Assembly (NCBI RefSeq): GCF_029761915.1
Contig: NZ_CP121695.1
Span: forward strand, 5,919,501 to 5,983,500
Length of the DNA stretch: 64,000 nt
From: Bradyrhizobium sp. CB1650
GTDB taxonomy: Bacteria; Pseudomonadota; Alphaproteobacteria; Rhizobiales; Xanthobacteraceae
Direction of reading: 5' to 3'
Position numbers and translations under genes: made by a program. The notes beneath the pieces are model-generated. The model ran no database searches, was not told the DNA's origin, and saw only the letters and a program-made list of their open reading frames with translations. Below, piece after piece: positions 37,851 through 45,858 of this stretch (the first letter of the stretch is position 1; the number at the start of each line of letters is the position of its first letter).

Positions 37851-38777
37851 TCAGTCCACGAACGGTTCGACGATGGTGCGCTTTCCGAGGAGGAAGGCAT
37901 CGGCGACGAGACGAAGCGGCGTCAGGTCGACATCGCTTGCGCCGTTCGCGGCGAGGTCGACGAAGCGGCGGTAGAGCCCGCGATATTCCTCATCGGGCGC
38001 TTCCGCAATGACCTTGCCGTCGACTGCCATGCGCCTGCCGCCGCCGGACAACATCATCCGGCCCTGGTTTGTTTCCACGAGGATATCCCAGCTCTGCGGC
38101 CCGGTCTGGCGGAAATCGAACTCGGCGGTGACCGGCAGACCGCCGATGTCGGTCAGCGTCAGGTTCGCGGCGATCGGCGCGTGACAGTTGGCGGGAAACG
38201 CGAGCTCGGCCGCCGTGACGAACACTGGTTTTGGCAGGATGCGGGTCAGGATCGACAGCGCGTTGATGCCGGGATCGAATACGCCGAGCCCGCCCGGCTC
38301 CCAAATCCAGCTCTGCCCGGGATGCCAGACGCGGACATCCTCCTTCCAGCTAATATGCACGGAGGCGATGCGACGCGCGGCGAGCCATTGCCGCGCCGGC
38401 TCGACCGCCGGCGCATAGCGCGAGTGCCAAGTGGCAAACAGCGTTCGCTTTGCCGCTGCAGCCATCGCGACCAGTGGATCGAGCTCGGCAACACCTGTGC
38501 CGGGTGGCTTCTCCAGCATCACGTGCTTGCCCGCAGCGAGCACCGCGGCGGCCTGGGCGCGCCGCACCTGCGGCGGGGTGCAGAGCGACACCGCGTCGAT
38601 TGGCGGTCCCTGCTCCAGCAGCTCCTCGATGCTCGCAAAATGCGGCAGTCCCGGCAGCGAGGCGTTTCGGCTTGCGATGGCCACCAGCGTCGCGCCCGGT
38701 GTGGCCGCAATCGCGCCGACATGCTGATCGCGCGCGATCTTGCCGAAGCCGACGATGGCAATACGAAGTTCGGTCAC
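37851..38777 (-). CDS. Gfo/Idh/MocA-family aldose 1-dehydrogenase (D-galactose/L-arabinose type)
   Basis: A 308-residue oxidoreductase starting with GTG (overlapping the regulator stop, GTGA). Its Rossmann motif is IVGFGKIARDQH near 8-19, and the EKPPGTGVAELDPL segment contains the catalytic lysine. ATWHSRYAPAVE, ISWKEDVRVWHPGQSWIWEPGGLGVFDPGINALSILT and AEFDFRQTGPQSWDI match D-galactose 1-dehydrogenase and the Azospirillum L-arabinose 1-dehydrogenase, which share this sequence and both substrates. It makes the sugar lactone with NAD(P)+. The neighbours (mutarotase, lactonase, two sugar importers) fit a non-phosphorylative route. Confidence 0.88.
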   Translation of the reverse strand: MTELRIAIVGFGKIARDQHVGAIAATPGATLVAIASRNASLPGLPHFASIEELLEQGPPIDAVSLCTPPQVRRAQAAAVLAAGKHVMLEKPPGTGVAELDPLVAMAAAAKRTLFATWHSRYAPAVEPARQWLAARRIASVHISWKEDVRVWHPGQSWIWEPGGLGVFDPGINALSILTRILPKPVFVTAAELAFPANCHAPIAANLTLTDIGGLPVTAEFDFRQTGPQSWDILVETNQGRMMLSGGGRRMAVDGKVIAEAPDEEYRGLYRRFVDLAANGASDVDLTPLRLVADAFLLGKRTIVEPFVD

Positions 38778-39550
38778 GAACTTTCTCCGGATTCCGCGGA
38801 TGGCAAGGCCTCGGCCGGTGCGGTCTCGATCACCGTGCCCTCGTGGCGCTGCATGCCGTTGTGAATGACGAAAATCATCGCCTCCGAGGCGGCGTCGGCA
38901 TCACCCGCTGCGATCGCATCGACGATCTTCTGGTGCCAGAGCAGCACGGCATCACGGTCTTCCGGCTCCACCGGAGCGCTCAGCAGGAACGAGGCGCGCA
39001 GAGCGGCCTCGATGACATGGCCGATCGAACGCATGAACAGATTGCCGGAGGCGCGCGCCACCGCGACGTGCAGCGCGAGGTCGGCGTCGGCAAAGCCGAC
39101 GGAATCGGAGGCCTCAATCCGCATCCGCTCCATGCTGCGCTGAAGCTCGACAATATCCTCCTCCGACCGCCGCCCGGCCGCGAGCATCGCCGCCCGCGGC
39201 TCGACCGCCAGACGAATCTCGGCGAGGTCGTTGAGGAAACGCTTGTCGATGCCGGCATCCAGGTGCCAGGCCAGCACGTCGGCGTCGAACATGTTCCAGG
39301 CGCCGCGCTCGCGCACGACGGTGCCGACCCGCGCCTTGGTGGTGAGCAGGCCCTTGGCGACCAGCGTCTTCACGCTCTCGCGCAGCACCGGCCGTGACAC
39401 GCCGAACATCGCGATCATCTCGGCATCGCCCGGCAGCCGCGTTCCCTCCGCATAGCGGCCGGCGATGATGTCGACGCCGATCGAGCGGGCCACTTCCGCA
39501 TGGTTGGAATGCGCCCGCCGCGTCGGAATCACCACGATGCGCGAGGTCAT
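38774..39550 (-). CDS. GntR-family regulator, FadR subfamily
   Basis: The ATG at 39550 overlaps the stop of the permease gene (ATGA) and gives 258 residues. An N-terminal winged helix (HAEVARSIGVDIIAGRYAEGTRLPGDAEMIAMFGVSRPVLRESVKTL) is followed by an all-helical FCD effector domain (about 100-235) with conserved metal-ligand positions (DVLAWHLD, AVEPRAAMLAA, DLALHVAVARASGN). It is embedded in the sugar operon and is the best candidate to control the promoter before ytfQ, where several GTC/GAC-type palindromes lie. Its ligand is probably a sugar or sugar acid. Confidence 0.88.
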   Translation of the reverse strand: MTSRIVVIPTRRAHSNHAEVARSIGVDIIAGRYAEGTRLPGDAEMIAMFGVSRPVLRESVKTLVAKGLLTTKARVGTVVRERGAWNMFDADVLAWHLDAGIDKRFLNDLAEIRLAVEPRAAMLAAGRRSEEDIVELQRSMERMRIEASDSVGFADADLALHVAVARASGNLFMRSIGHVIEAALRASFLLSAPVEPEDRDAVLLWHQKIVDAIAAGDADAASEAMIFVIHNGMQRHEGTVIETAPAEALPSAESGESS

Positions 39551-40527
39551 GAGGCTGCTCCTGCACTCCTGGCGACCGGCCGGCGCGCCAGCGCAACAAG
39601 CCCTTGCTGCAAGGCGATGAAGGCGAACAGCAGCACGCCGGTCGCGATCTTGGTCCACCAGCTCGACAGCGTCCCGTCGAAATTGATGTAGGTCTGGATC
39701 AGGCCCTGGATCAGGACGCCGAGGAAGGTGCCGATTACCGAGCCCTGCCCGCCCGTGAGCAGCGTGCCGCCGATCACGACGGCCGCGATGGTGTCGAGCT
39801 CGACGCCGACGGCGGAGAGCGAGTAGCCGGCGCTGGTGTAGAAGGAGAACACGATACCGGCTATCCCTGCGAGCAGGCTCGACAGCATGTAGATCTTGAC
39901 CGTCATCTTGCCCACGGCGACACCCATCAGGCTCGCGGTCGACCGGCTGCCGCCGAGCGCGTAGACATTAGCGCCGAACCGCGTCAGATGCAGCAGGAGC
40001 ACGCCGCCGATCACGATCGCAAGCATGATGATAGCGATCGTCGTCAACCGCCCGCCGCCGGGCAATCGCAGTGCGAAGTCGGACACCGTCGAATACAGCG
40101 GCGCGGTGATGGGAACCGATTCCGTCGAGAGCAGGAAACTCGCGCCGCGGGCCAGGAACATTCCTGCGAGCGTCACGATGAAGGGCGGCAGGTCGAAGAC
40201 ATGGATCACGGCGCCCATCGCCGCGCCGAACGCCGCAGAGAGCGCGAGAACGGCGACGAAAGCGACGAGTGGCGGCACGCCCCAGCGCTCGATCGCAAGC
40301 GCGACGAAGACCGTGGTGAAGCCGATCACCGAGCCGACTGAGAGATCGATCCCGCCGGAGACGATGACGAAGGTCATGCCGGTCGCCACGATGCCGAGGA
40401 AGGCATTGTCGGTGAGGAGGTTGCCGACCACACGGGTCGAGGCAATGTTGGGGAACTGCACGGCGCAGAGCGCAAAGCCAGCAACGAGCACGATGGCCGT
40501 GACGAGGACGGGCGGCAGGCCTTTCAT
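39547..40527 (-). CDS. yjfF: sugar ABC transporter permease (YjfF type)
   Basis: A 326-residue CUT2 permease from the ATG at 40527, which overlaps the upstream permease stop. Motifs are FVIVSGGIDLSVGSVIGFTTVFVAL near 55-78 and LDTIAAVVIGGTLLTGGQGSVIGTFLG near 252-278. The order SBP-ATPase-permease-permease and the sequence match the E. coli YtfQRT-YjfF galactofuranose importer. The longer open frame upstream is in-frame noise within the first permease gene. Confidence 0.9.
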   Translation of the reverse strand: MKGLPPVLVTAIVLVAGFALCAVQFPNIASTRVVGNLLTDNAFLGIVATGMTFVIVSGGIDLSVGSVIGFTTVFVALAIERWGVPPLVAFVAVLALSAAFGAAMGAVIHVFDLPPFIVTLAGMFLARGASFLLSTESVPITAPLYSTVSDFALRLPGGGRLTTIAIIMLAIVIGGVLLLHLTRFGANVYALGGSRSTASLMGVAVGKMTVKIYMLSSLLAGIAGIVFSFYTSAGYSLSAVGVELDTIAAVVIGGTLLTGGQGSVIGTFLGVLIQGLIQTYINFDGTLSSWWTKIATGVLLFAFIALQQGLVALARRPVARSAGAAS

Positions 40528-41516
40528 GCTTTCGCCCTCCGCAGTCGCGCGACGATGCTGCTGACCCCCGAAAATTTCGGCGATTGCAGCAGCAGCACCG
40601 CGAGCACCACCACCGCCTTGACCAGCAGATTGAACTCCGGCGGATAGCCGGACAGCAGGATGCCCGTGTCCATGGTCTGAATGATCAGCGCGCCGAGCAC
40701 CGCGAGGATGAGGCTGAAACGGCCGCCGAACAGCGAGGTGCCGCCGATCACCACCGCGAGGATGGCGTCCAGCTCGAGCCACAGGCCGGCATTGTTGGCA
40801 TCCGCCCCCATGATGTCGGCCGCCGCGATCACGCCGGCGAGCGCGGCGCAGATGCCGCACCAAACATAGACCGCCAGGATCATCGCGCGCGTGCCGACGC
40901 CGGCGAGCTCGCTCGCCCGCGCATTGCCGCCGGTCGCCTCGATCAGGAGCCCGAGCGCCGAGCCGCGCACCACCGCGCCGGTGAGGATCAGCATGCCGAG
41001 CGCGATTGCGACCGGCACCGGCAGGCCGAGCACCGCACCGTTGCCGAGCCAGACCAGATCGGGCGAGGTGAAGGTCACGATGCGCCCCTCAGTGATGAGC
41101 TGCGCGATGCCGCGGCCGGCTACCATCAGGATCAGTGTCGCCACGATCGGCTGCATGCCGAGCACGCTGACGAGAAAGCCGTTCCAGAGGCCGCAGAGAA
41201 GGCCCGCGCCGAGCGCGGCCGCGAGCACGATCGGAAGGCCGTGACTGTCGGCAAGACTCGCCGCAATTGCGCCCGAGATCGCCATGACAGCGCCGACCGA
41301 CAGATCGATGCCGCGCGTCGCGATCACCAGCACCATGCCGAGCGACAGCAGCGCCACCGGCGTGCCGCGGTTGAGCACGTCGATCAGGCTGCCAAACAGC
41401 CGCCCGTCCTGCAGACGCAGGTCGAAGAACTGCGGCGATACCGCGCGATCGACCGCCAGGATGACGATCAGCGCAAGGATCTGGGCAAGGCCCCGGCGCG
41501 GCAACAGCGCGGTCAT
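40524..41516 (-). CDS. ytfT: sugar ABC transporter permease (YtfT type)
   Basis: A 330-residue CUT2 permease with about ten helices. It contains VLVIATRGIDLSVGAVMAISGAIAAS near 62-87 and the conserved LWLELDAILAVVIGGTSLFGGRFSLILAVLGALIIQ near 250-285. It overlaps both neighbours by four bases (the ATPase gene upstream and the YjfF-type permease gene downstream), so the three are translationally coupled. The two permeases should form the channel of the galactose/arabinose-type importer. Confidence 0.9.
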   Translation of the reverse strand: MTALLPRRGLAQILALIVILAVDRAVSPQFFDLRLQDGRLFGSLIDVLNRGTPVALLSLGMVLVIATRGIDLSVGAVMAISGAIAASLADSHGLPIVLAAALGAGLLCGLWNGFLVSVLGMQPIVATLILMVAGRGIAQLITEGRIVTFTSPDLVWLGNGAVLGLPVPVAIALGMLILTGAVVRGSALGLLIEATGGNARASELAGVGTRAMILAVYVWCGICAALAGVIAAADIMGADANNAGLWLELDAILAVVIGGTSLFGGRFSLILAVLGALIIQTMDTGILLSGYPPEFNLLVKAVVVLAVLLLQSPKFSGVSSIVARLRRAKA

Positions 41517-43054
41517 GGCCGGCCCTCATGCGTCATGGCGGCATCGGCCGCGATGGCGGCGAGAATGTTGGTGACGTCGATCGCCTCGCCGGTGAGTTCG
41601 TCGACATGGGCGCGGTCGCGCAGCACCACGACGCGGTCGGAATAGGTCACGATCTCGTCGAGCTCCGAGGAGATGACGAGCAGCGCGAGCCCGTCGTCGC
41701 AGAGCTCGCGGATCAAGCGGATGATCTCGGCATGCGCACCGACATCGATGCCGCGGGTCGGCTCGTCCAGCACAAGGAGCCGCGGCGAGGTCGCAAGCCA
41801 GCGCGCCAGCAGCACCTTCTGCTGATTGCCGCCGGACAGCAGGCCGACGGGGCGCTCGGGATCGGCAGGTCGGATGTCGAGCATCTTGACGTAGCGGCGC
41901 GCGATCTCGTCCTGCTCTCGGCGCGAAAGTGGCAAATAGAGGCCGCGCTTGGCCTGGAGCGCCAGCACGATGTTCTCGCGCACGGTGAGATCGGCGACGA
42001 TACCGTCGGTCTTGCGCTCCTCCGGGCAATAGCCAAAGCCGTGGCGCACGCCGTCGCGCGGCGTCTGCAACCGCACCCCGGCGCCCTCCACCTTCGCCTG
42101 CCCGCGATCGGCGCGCTCGGCGCCGAAAACCAGCCGCGCCGTCTCGGTCCGGCCCGAACCGAGCAGGCCGGCAAGACCGACGACTTCACCATGGCGCAGC
42201 TCGAGATTGAACGGCGCGACGTAGCCGGCCTTGCCGTAATTCTCGAAGCTCGCGCAGACCTCGCGCTCACGGTGCTCGGCTGCCGATGCCCGCGCGCTGG
42301 TGGTCTCCGCGAGCTCGCGGCCGAGCATCATCCGGATCAGTTCGAGCCGCGGTAGCGATGCAGTCTCGCGCTCGCCGACCAGGCGCCCGTTGCGCAGCAC
42401 CGTGATGCGGTCGGCAATCTCATAGACCTGGTCGAGGAAATGGCTGACGAAAACGATGCCGATGCCGTGGCCGGCAAGCTGGCGCATGATGCCAAAGAGG
42501 ATCTCGACCTCGTGACGATCGAGGCTCGCGGTCGGCTCGTCGAGGATCAGCACGCGAGCCGAGAGATCGACGGCGCGCGCGATTGCCGTGACGTGCTGCA
42601 CGGCGACGGAATAGCTGCCGAGCGGCGCGGCGACGTCGATGTCGAGGCCGAAGCCGGCGAGCAGCGCTTTCGCGCGGCGGCGCATCTCGGCCTCGCGTAC
42701 GATGCCGAAGCGCATCGGCTGGCGGTCGAGGAACAGGTTTTGCGCCACCGAGAGGTTCGGCAGCAGGTTGACCTCCTGGTAGACGGTGGCGATGCCGGCC
42801 TGAAGCGCCGCCTTGGCCGAGCGCGGCGCGACCTCGGCGCCGCCGAGCCGGACGATGCCGGCGTCGCGCGGAAATACCCCGGTGATCACCTTGATCAGCG
42901 TGGATTTGCCGGCGCCGTTCTCGCCGAGCAACGCATGGATCTCGCCGGCGCGAAGCGTGAAGTCGACCTCCTGCAACGCGCGCACCGCGCCAAAGCTCTT
43001 GCTGATCCCGCGCACCTGAAGGAGCGGCGGAGCAGGATCGAAGCTGTTTTCCAT
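41513..43054 (-). CDS. ytfR: sugar ABC transporter ATP-binding protein (YtfR type)
   Basis: A 513-residue tandem ATPase of the CUT2 family. Domain 1 has GENGAGKSTLIKVITG near 40-55 and LDEPTASLDRHEVEILF. Domain 2 has GLLGSGRTETARLVFGAE near 295 and LLSGGNQQKVLLARWLATSPRLLVLDEPTRGIDVGAHAEI. The phrase QAGIATVYQEVNLLPNLSVAQNLFLDRQP is typical of YtfR. It lies after ytfQ, separated by 126 bases containing a stem-loop. Confidence 0.92.
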   Translation of the reverse strand: MENSFDPAPPLLQVRGISKSFGAVRALQEVDFTLRAGEIHALLGENGAGKSTLIKVITGVFPRDAGIVRLGGAEVAPRSAKAALQAGIATVYQEVNLLPNLSVAQNLFLDRQPMRFGIVREAEMRRRAKALLAGFGLDIDVAAPLGSYSVAVQHVTAIARAVDLSARVLILDEPTASLDRHEVEILFGIMRQLAGHGIGIVFVSHFLDQVYEIADRITVLRNGRLVGERETASLPRLELIRMMLGRELAETTSARASAAEHREREVCASFENYGKAGYVAPFNLELRHGEVVGLAGLLGSGRTETARLVFGAERADRGQAKVEGAGVRLQTPRDGVRHGFGYCPEERKTDGIVADLTVRENIVLALQAKRGLYLPLSRREQDEIARRYVKMLDIRPADPERPVGLLSGGNQQKVLLARWLATSPRLLVLDEPTRGIDVGAHAEIIRLIRELCDDGLALLVISSELDEIVTYSDRVVVLRDRAHVDELTGEAIDVTNILAAIAADAAMTHEGRP

Positions 43055-43134
43055 CGCGACGTCACTCCCACCGGCGTCCGCTAGTGATGCGGACGCCCAG
43101 CCTATTCGTTCGCGCAGCGGTTTCGAAGAGGGTT

Positions 43135-43170
43135 GCGCCGCCGTCCACCCAAGTGGCGGTCCGGCGGCGC
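43135..43170 (-). repeat. stem-loop between ytfQ and ytfR
   Basis: GCGCCGCCG (43135-43143) and CGGCGGCGC (43162-43170) are exact inverted arms, and the 18-nt loop itself contains CCAC-CCAA-GTGG. It lies 11 bases beyond the ytfQ stop, before ytfR. Confidence 0.65.
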
Positions 43171-43180
43171 GGCTCCCGCC

Positions 43181-44146
43181 TCAGTAACCGAGGCCCTTCT
43201 TGCTGTCGTAGATCTTCTGCGGATCGTCGGCGGCGGTATAGAGCTTCGAGTCGGTCTGGATCCATTTCGGTGGAACGCTGCCCTTGGCCTTGAAGGCCGC
43301 GACGGCATCGAGCGCGGGGCCCGCCATGTTCGGCGTCAGCTCCACCGTGGCATTGGCTTCGCCGGCAACCATCGCCTTGAAGATGTCAGGAACCGCGTCG
43401 ATCGAGACGGTGAGGATGTCCTTGCCGGGCTTGAGGCCGGCCTCCTTCATCGCCTGGATGGCGCCGACCATCATGTCGTCGTTGTGCGCATAGACCGCGC
43501 AGATCGACTTGCCGCCGCCTTCAGCCTTGATGAAGCTCTCCATCACCTCCTTGCCCTTGGCGCGGGTGAAGTCGCCAGTTTGGCTGCGCACCACCTTCAG
43601 GTTCGGATGCTTGGCGATCGCGGTATCAAAACCCTTCTTGCGGTTGGTGGCGACGCTCGCGCCCACCGTGCCCTGCAATTCGACCACGTTGCAGGCCTTC
43701 TCGCCGACGGTCTTGGCGAGCCAGTCGCCGGCGACCTCGCCTTCATGCACGCTGTCTGAGGTCACTGCGGTGAGATAGAGCTCCTTGCCGGAGGGATCGA
43801 TGTCGCGGTCGAGCAGCACGACCGGGATCTTGGCCTCCTTCGCCTCCTTCAGCACCGCGTCCCAGCCGGTCGAGACGACGGGCGCGAGGAAGATCGCATC
43901 CACGTTCTGCGCGATGAAGGAGCGGATCGCCTTGATCTGGTTCTCCTGCTTCTGCTGCGCGTCGGCAATCTTGAGATTGACCTGGCGCTTGGCGGCTTCC
44001 TGCTTGGAGACCGAGGTCTCGGCCGCGCGCCAACCGGATTCCGATCCGATCTGCGAGAAGCCGACGGTGAGCTGGGCGGCGCCGGCCGGCAGCGCGAGCA
44101 GCAATGCACCCGTGGCGGTTGCCGCAAAGAGGGCTTTAAGGATCAT
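43181..44146 (-). CDS. ytfQ: sugar ABC transporter substrate-binding protein (YtfQ type)
   Basis: A 321-residue precursor with signal peptide MILKALFAATATGALLLALPAGAA, cleaved near residue 24. The mature protein begins QLTVGFSQIGSESGWRAAET, the YtfQ hallmark, and contains VDAIFLAPVVSTGWDAVLKEAKEA, VVLLDRDID and AHNDDMMVGAIQAMKEAG. E. coli YtfQ binds galactofuranose; relatives in rhizobia and Azospirillum bind galactose or arabinose. It is the first transporter gene of the sugar operon. GGGAG precedes its ATG, and a 14-bp palindrome lies immediately upstream of that. Confidence 0.93.
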   Translation of the reverse strand: MILKALFAATATGALLLALPAGAAQLTVGFSQIGSESGWRAAETSVSKQEAAKRQVNLKIADAQQKQENQIKAIRSFIAQNVDAIFLAPVVSTGWDAVLKEAKEAKIPVVLLDRDIDPSGKELYLTAVTSDSVHEGEVAGDWLAKTVGEKACNVVELQGTVGASVATNRKKGFDTAIAKHPNLKVVRSQTGDFTRAKGKEVMESFIKAEGGGKSICAVYAHNDDMMVGAIQAMKEAGLKPGKDILTVSIDAVPDIFKAMVAGEANATVELTPNMAGPALDAVAAFKAKGSVPPKWIQTDSKLYTAADDPQKIYDSKKGLGY

Positions 44147-44159
44147 CAGGCGTGTCTCC

Positions 44160-44173
44160 CAAGACTAGTCTTG
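44160..44173 (-). promoter_or_regulatory. 14-bp palindrome before ytfQ
   Basis: CAAGACTAGTCTTG is an exact inverted repeat starting 14 bases upstream of the ytfQ start and abutting its Shine-Dalgarno sequence. It could be an operator or a leader hairpin. Confidence 0.5.
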
Positions 44174-44264
44174 CGTTATCTCGGGCGCCTATTGGTAGCA
44201 TGGCACCCATAGGCCACCCCTTTGGGGCGGCGGGAGGCACTATTTCATGGAAGTTTGGTTCCGT

Positions 44265-44327
44265 ATAGTCATATTATTTGACTATTGGACAAAAGGCGCG
44301 CGCAAGCGAAGTGCGCGGTCATATGAC
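44265..44327 (-). promoter_or_regulatory. palindrome cluster in ytfQ upstream region (candidate FadR-type operators)
   Basis: ATAGTCA-N7-TGACTAT (44265-44285) and GTCATATGAC (44318-44327) are exact inverted repeats in an AT-rich island about 120-180 bases upstream of ytfQ. Both contain GTCA half-sites of the kind bound by FadR-subfamily GntR regulators, one of which is encoded in this operon. The region is AT-rich compared with its surroundings, so it probably includes the promoter. Confidence 0.5.
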
Positions 44328-44417
44328 ACGCTTAGCGTGATTTTGTTCCGGGGATGCAACGGGGAGATGAAGAAAGGTGACGCGAGCTCGCCCGACCGAG
44401 ACGGCGAAGGTGCGCTC

Positions 44418-44556
44418 CTCGCCCCGCTTGCGGGGAGAGGGTTGGGGTGAGGGGGAGTCTCCACGAGGACGGTGACAGACGAACTCTTGGAGAGTCCCCC
44501 TCACCCGGAATTCGCGCCTTGCGCGAATTCCGACCTCTCCCTGCAAGCGAGGCGAG
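44418..44556. repeat. composite palindromic repeat between xylX and ytfQ upstream region
   Basis: Arms beginning CTCGCCCCGCTTGCGGGGAG (44418 onward) and ending at 44556 are inverted copies that both contain the GGGTGAGGGGGA-type block. One arm additionally carries the exact hairpin GGAATTCGCGC-CTT-GCGCGAATTCC (44507-44531). It resembles the abundant mosaic intergenic repeats of Bradyrhizobium and lies just beyond the xylX 3' end. Confidence 0.7.
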
Positions 44557-44573
44557 GTGAAGTAAAGCCGGCG

Positions 44574-45746
44574 CTAGATGAGCTTGCGCTGCGCGAGGTT
44601 CTTCATCAGGGCGCCGATGCCGAAGGTCCAGGGCTCGCACTCGTCGCTTGCGCGCATGCGGTTGACCAGCTTGCCGAGCTGGGGCGCTGCGATCGTGACG
44701 ATGTCGTCGCGCTTGTGGGTGAAGCCCTGCCCTGGCGCATCGCGATCCTCGACCGGCGCGAACATCGTGCCGAGGAACAGCACGAATCCATCGGGATATT
44801 GATGCACCTTCCCGATCGTCTGCGCGACGAGATCGGTCGGATCACGGCTGATCTTGCTGATCGAGGAATGGCCGTTGAGGACAAAGCCGTCCTGGCCCTT
44901 CACGTTCAGGCTGATGTCCAGCTTGCGCGCATCGTCGAGCGTGAAGCTGTCATCGAATAGGCGCAGCAACGGCCCGATCGCGCAGGAGGCGTTGTTGTCC
45001 TTGGCCTTCGACAAGAGCAGCGCCGAACGTCCCTCGAAGTCGCGCAGATTGACGTCGTTGCCGAGCGACCCGCCGACGATCTTGCCGCGGCTCGATACGT
45101 ACAGCACCAGTTCCGGCTCCGGGTTATTCCAGGTCGATTTCGGATGCAGCCCGGCATCCATCCCGGTGCCGACCGAGGACAATGTCGGCGCCTTGGTGAA
45201 GACCTCGGCATCGGGGCCGATACCGACTTCGAGGTACTGGCTCCAGGCGTTCTGCTCGATCAGCACCTGCTTCAGCCGCATCGCCTGGTCCGAGCCGGGC
45301 TTGAGCTTCGACAAGTCGTCGCCGATGAGCCGCGTGACTTCTTTCCGGATCGCTTCGGCCGAGGCCGGATTGCCCTTCGCTCGCTCCTCGATCACGCGCT
45401 CCAGCATCGAGATGGCAAAGGTGACGCCGGCGGCCTTCAGTGTCTGGAGATCGACGGGCGCGAGCAGCCACGGCTTCTGCCGGTCGCGCTGGTCCGGCGG
45501 CGTGTTGGCCACGATCGCCTCGAGATCGCCGATGCGCACGCCCTTGGTCGCGCTGAGCGCCTTGGCCGGATCGTCTTCCTCGCAGAGCGCGCTGATGGTC
45601 GGAAATTTCGCGGTGACATCGAAGACGCCGTCGCCGCGCACCGCGACCACGGCTGGGCCATTCGCCTGCGGCAACCAGACGCGCCCCGCCAGCGTCCCCC
45701 GTGTTCCATCCTCAGGCAGAAGATCCCTGGCAGTCAGTGTCGTCAT
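44574..45746 (-). CDS. xylX: XylX-like 2-keto-3-deoxy-pentonate dehydratase, FAH family
   Basis: A 390-residue fumarylacetoacetate-hydrolase-fold protein. Long stretches match what I recall of Caulobacter crescentus XylX: KAAGVTFAISMLERVIEERA, SQYLEVGIGPDAEVFTKAPT, GNDVNLRDFEGRSALLLSKA and FLGTMFAPVEDRDAPGQGFT. XylX dehydrates 2-keto-3-deoxy-D-xylonate to alpha-ketoglutarate semialdehyde in the Weimberg pathway. Metal-ligand acids (GPDAEVF, NNPEPELVL) are present. It is transcribed toward the sugar operon, but a 427-bp gap with repeats and a likely promoter separates them. The pentonate dehydratase and semialdehyde dehydrogenase are not in the window. Confidence 0.82.
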   Translation of the reverse strand: MTTLTARDLLPEDGTRGTLAGRVWLPQANGPAVVAVRGDGVFDVTAKFPTISALCEEDDPAKALSATKGVRIGDLEAIVANTPPDQRDRQKPWLLAPVDLQTLKAAGVTFAISMLERVIEERAKGNPASAEAIRKEVTRLIGDDLSKLKPGSDQAMRLKQVLIEQNAWSQYLEVGIGPDAEVFTKAPTLSSVGTGMDAGLHPKSTWNNPEPELVLYVSSRGKIVGGSLGNDVNLRDFEGRSALLLSKAKDNNASCAIGPLLRLFDDSFTLDDARKLDISLNVKGQDGFVLNGHSSISKISRDPTDLVAQTIGKVHQYPDGFVLFLGTMFAPVEDRDAPGQGFTHKRDDIVTIAAPQLGKLVNRMRASDECEPWTFGIGALMKNLAQRKLI

Positions 45747-45858
45747 GGCCGCGTCCTCACTGTTTCTTATTGGCCGCGCTCACTCGGCGGACCAGTCCGG
45801 TTGGCGAAGACCAATAAACGTCTGGCAGGGGAAGTCCAGCCGCTTGCCGCGCGATCAC

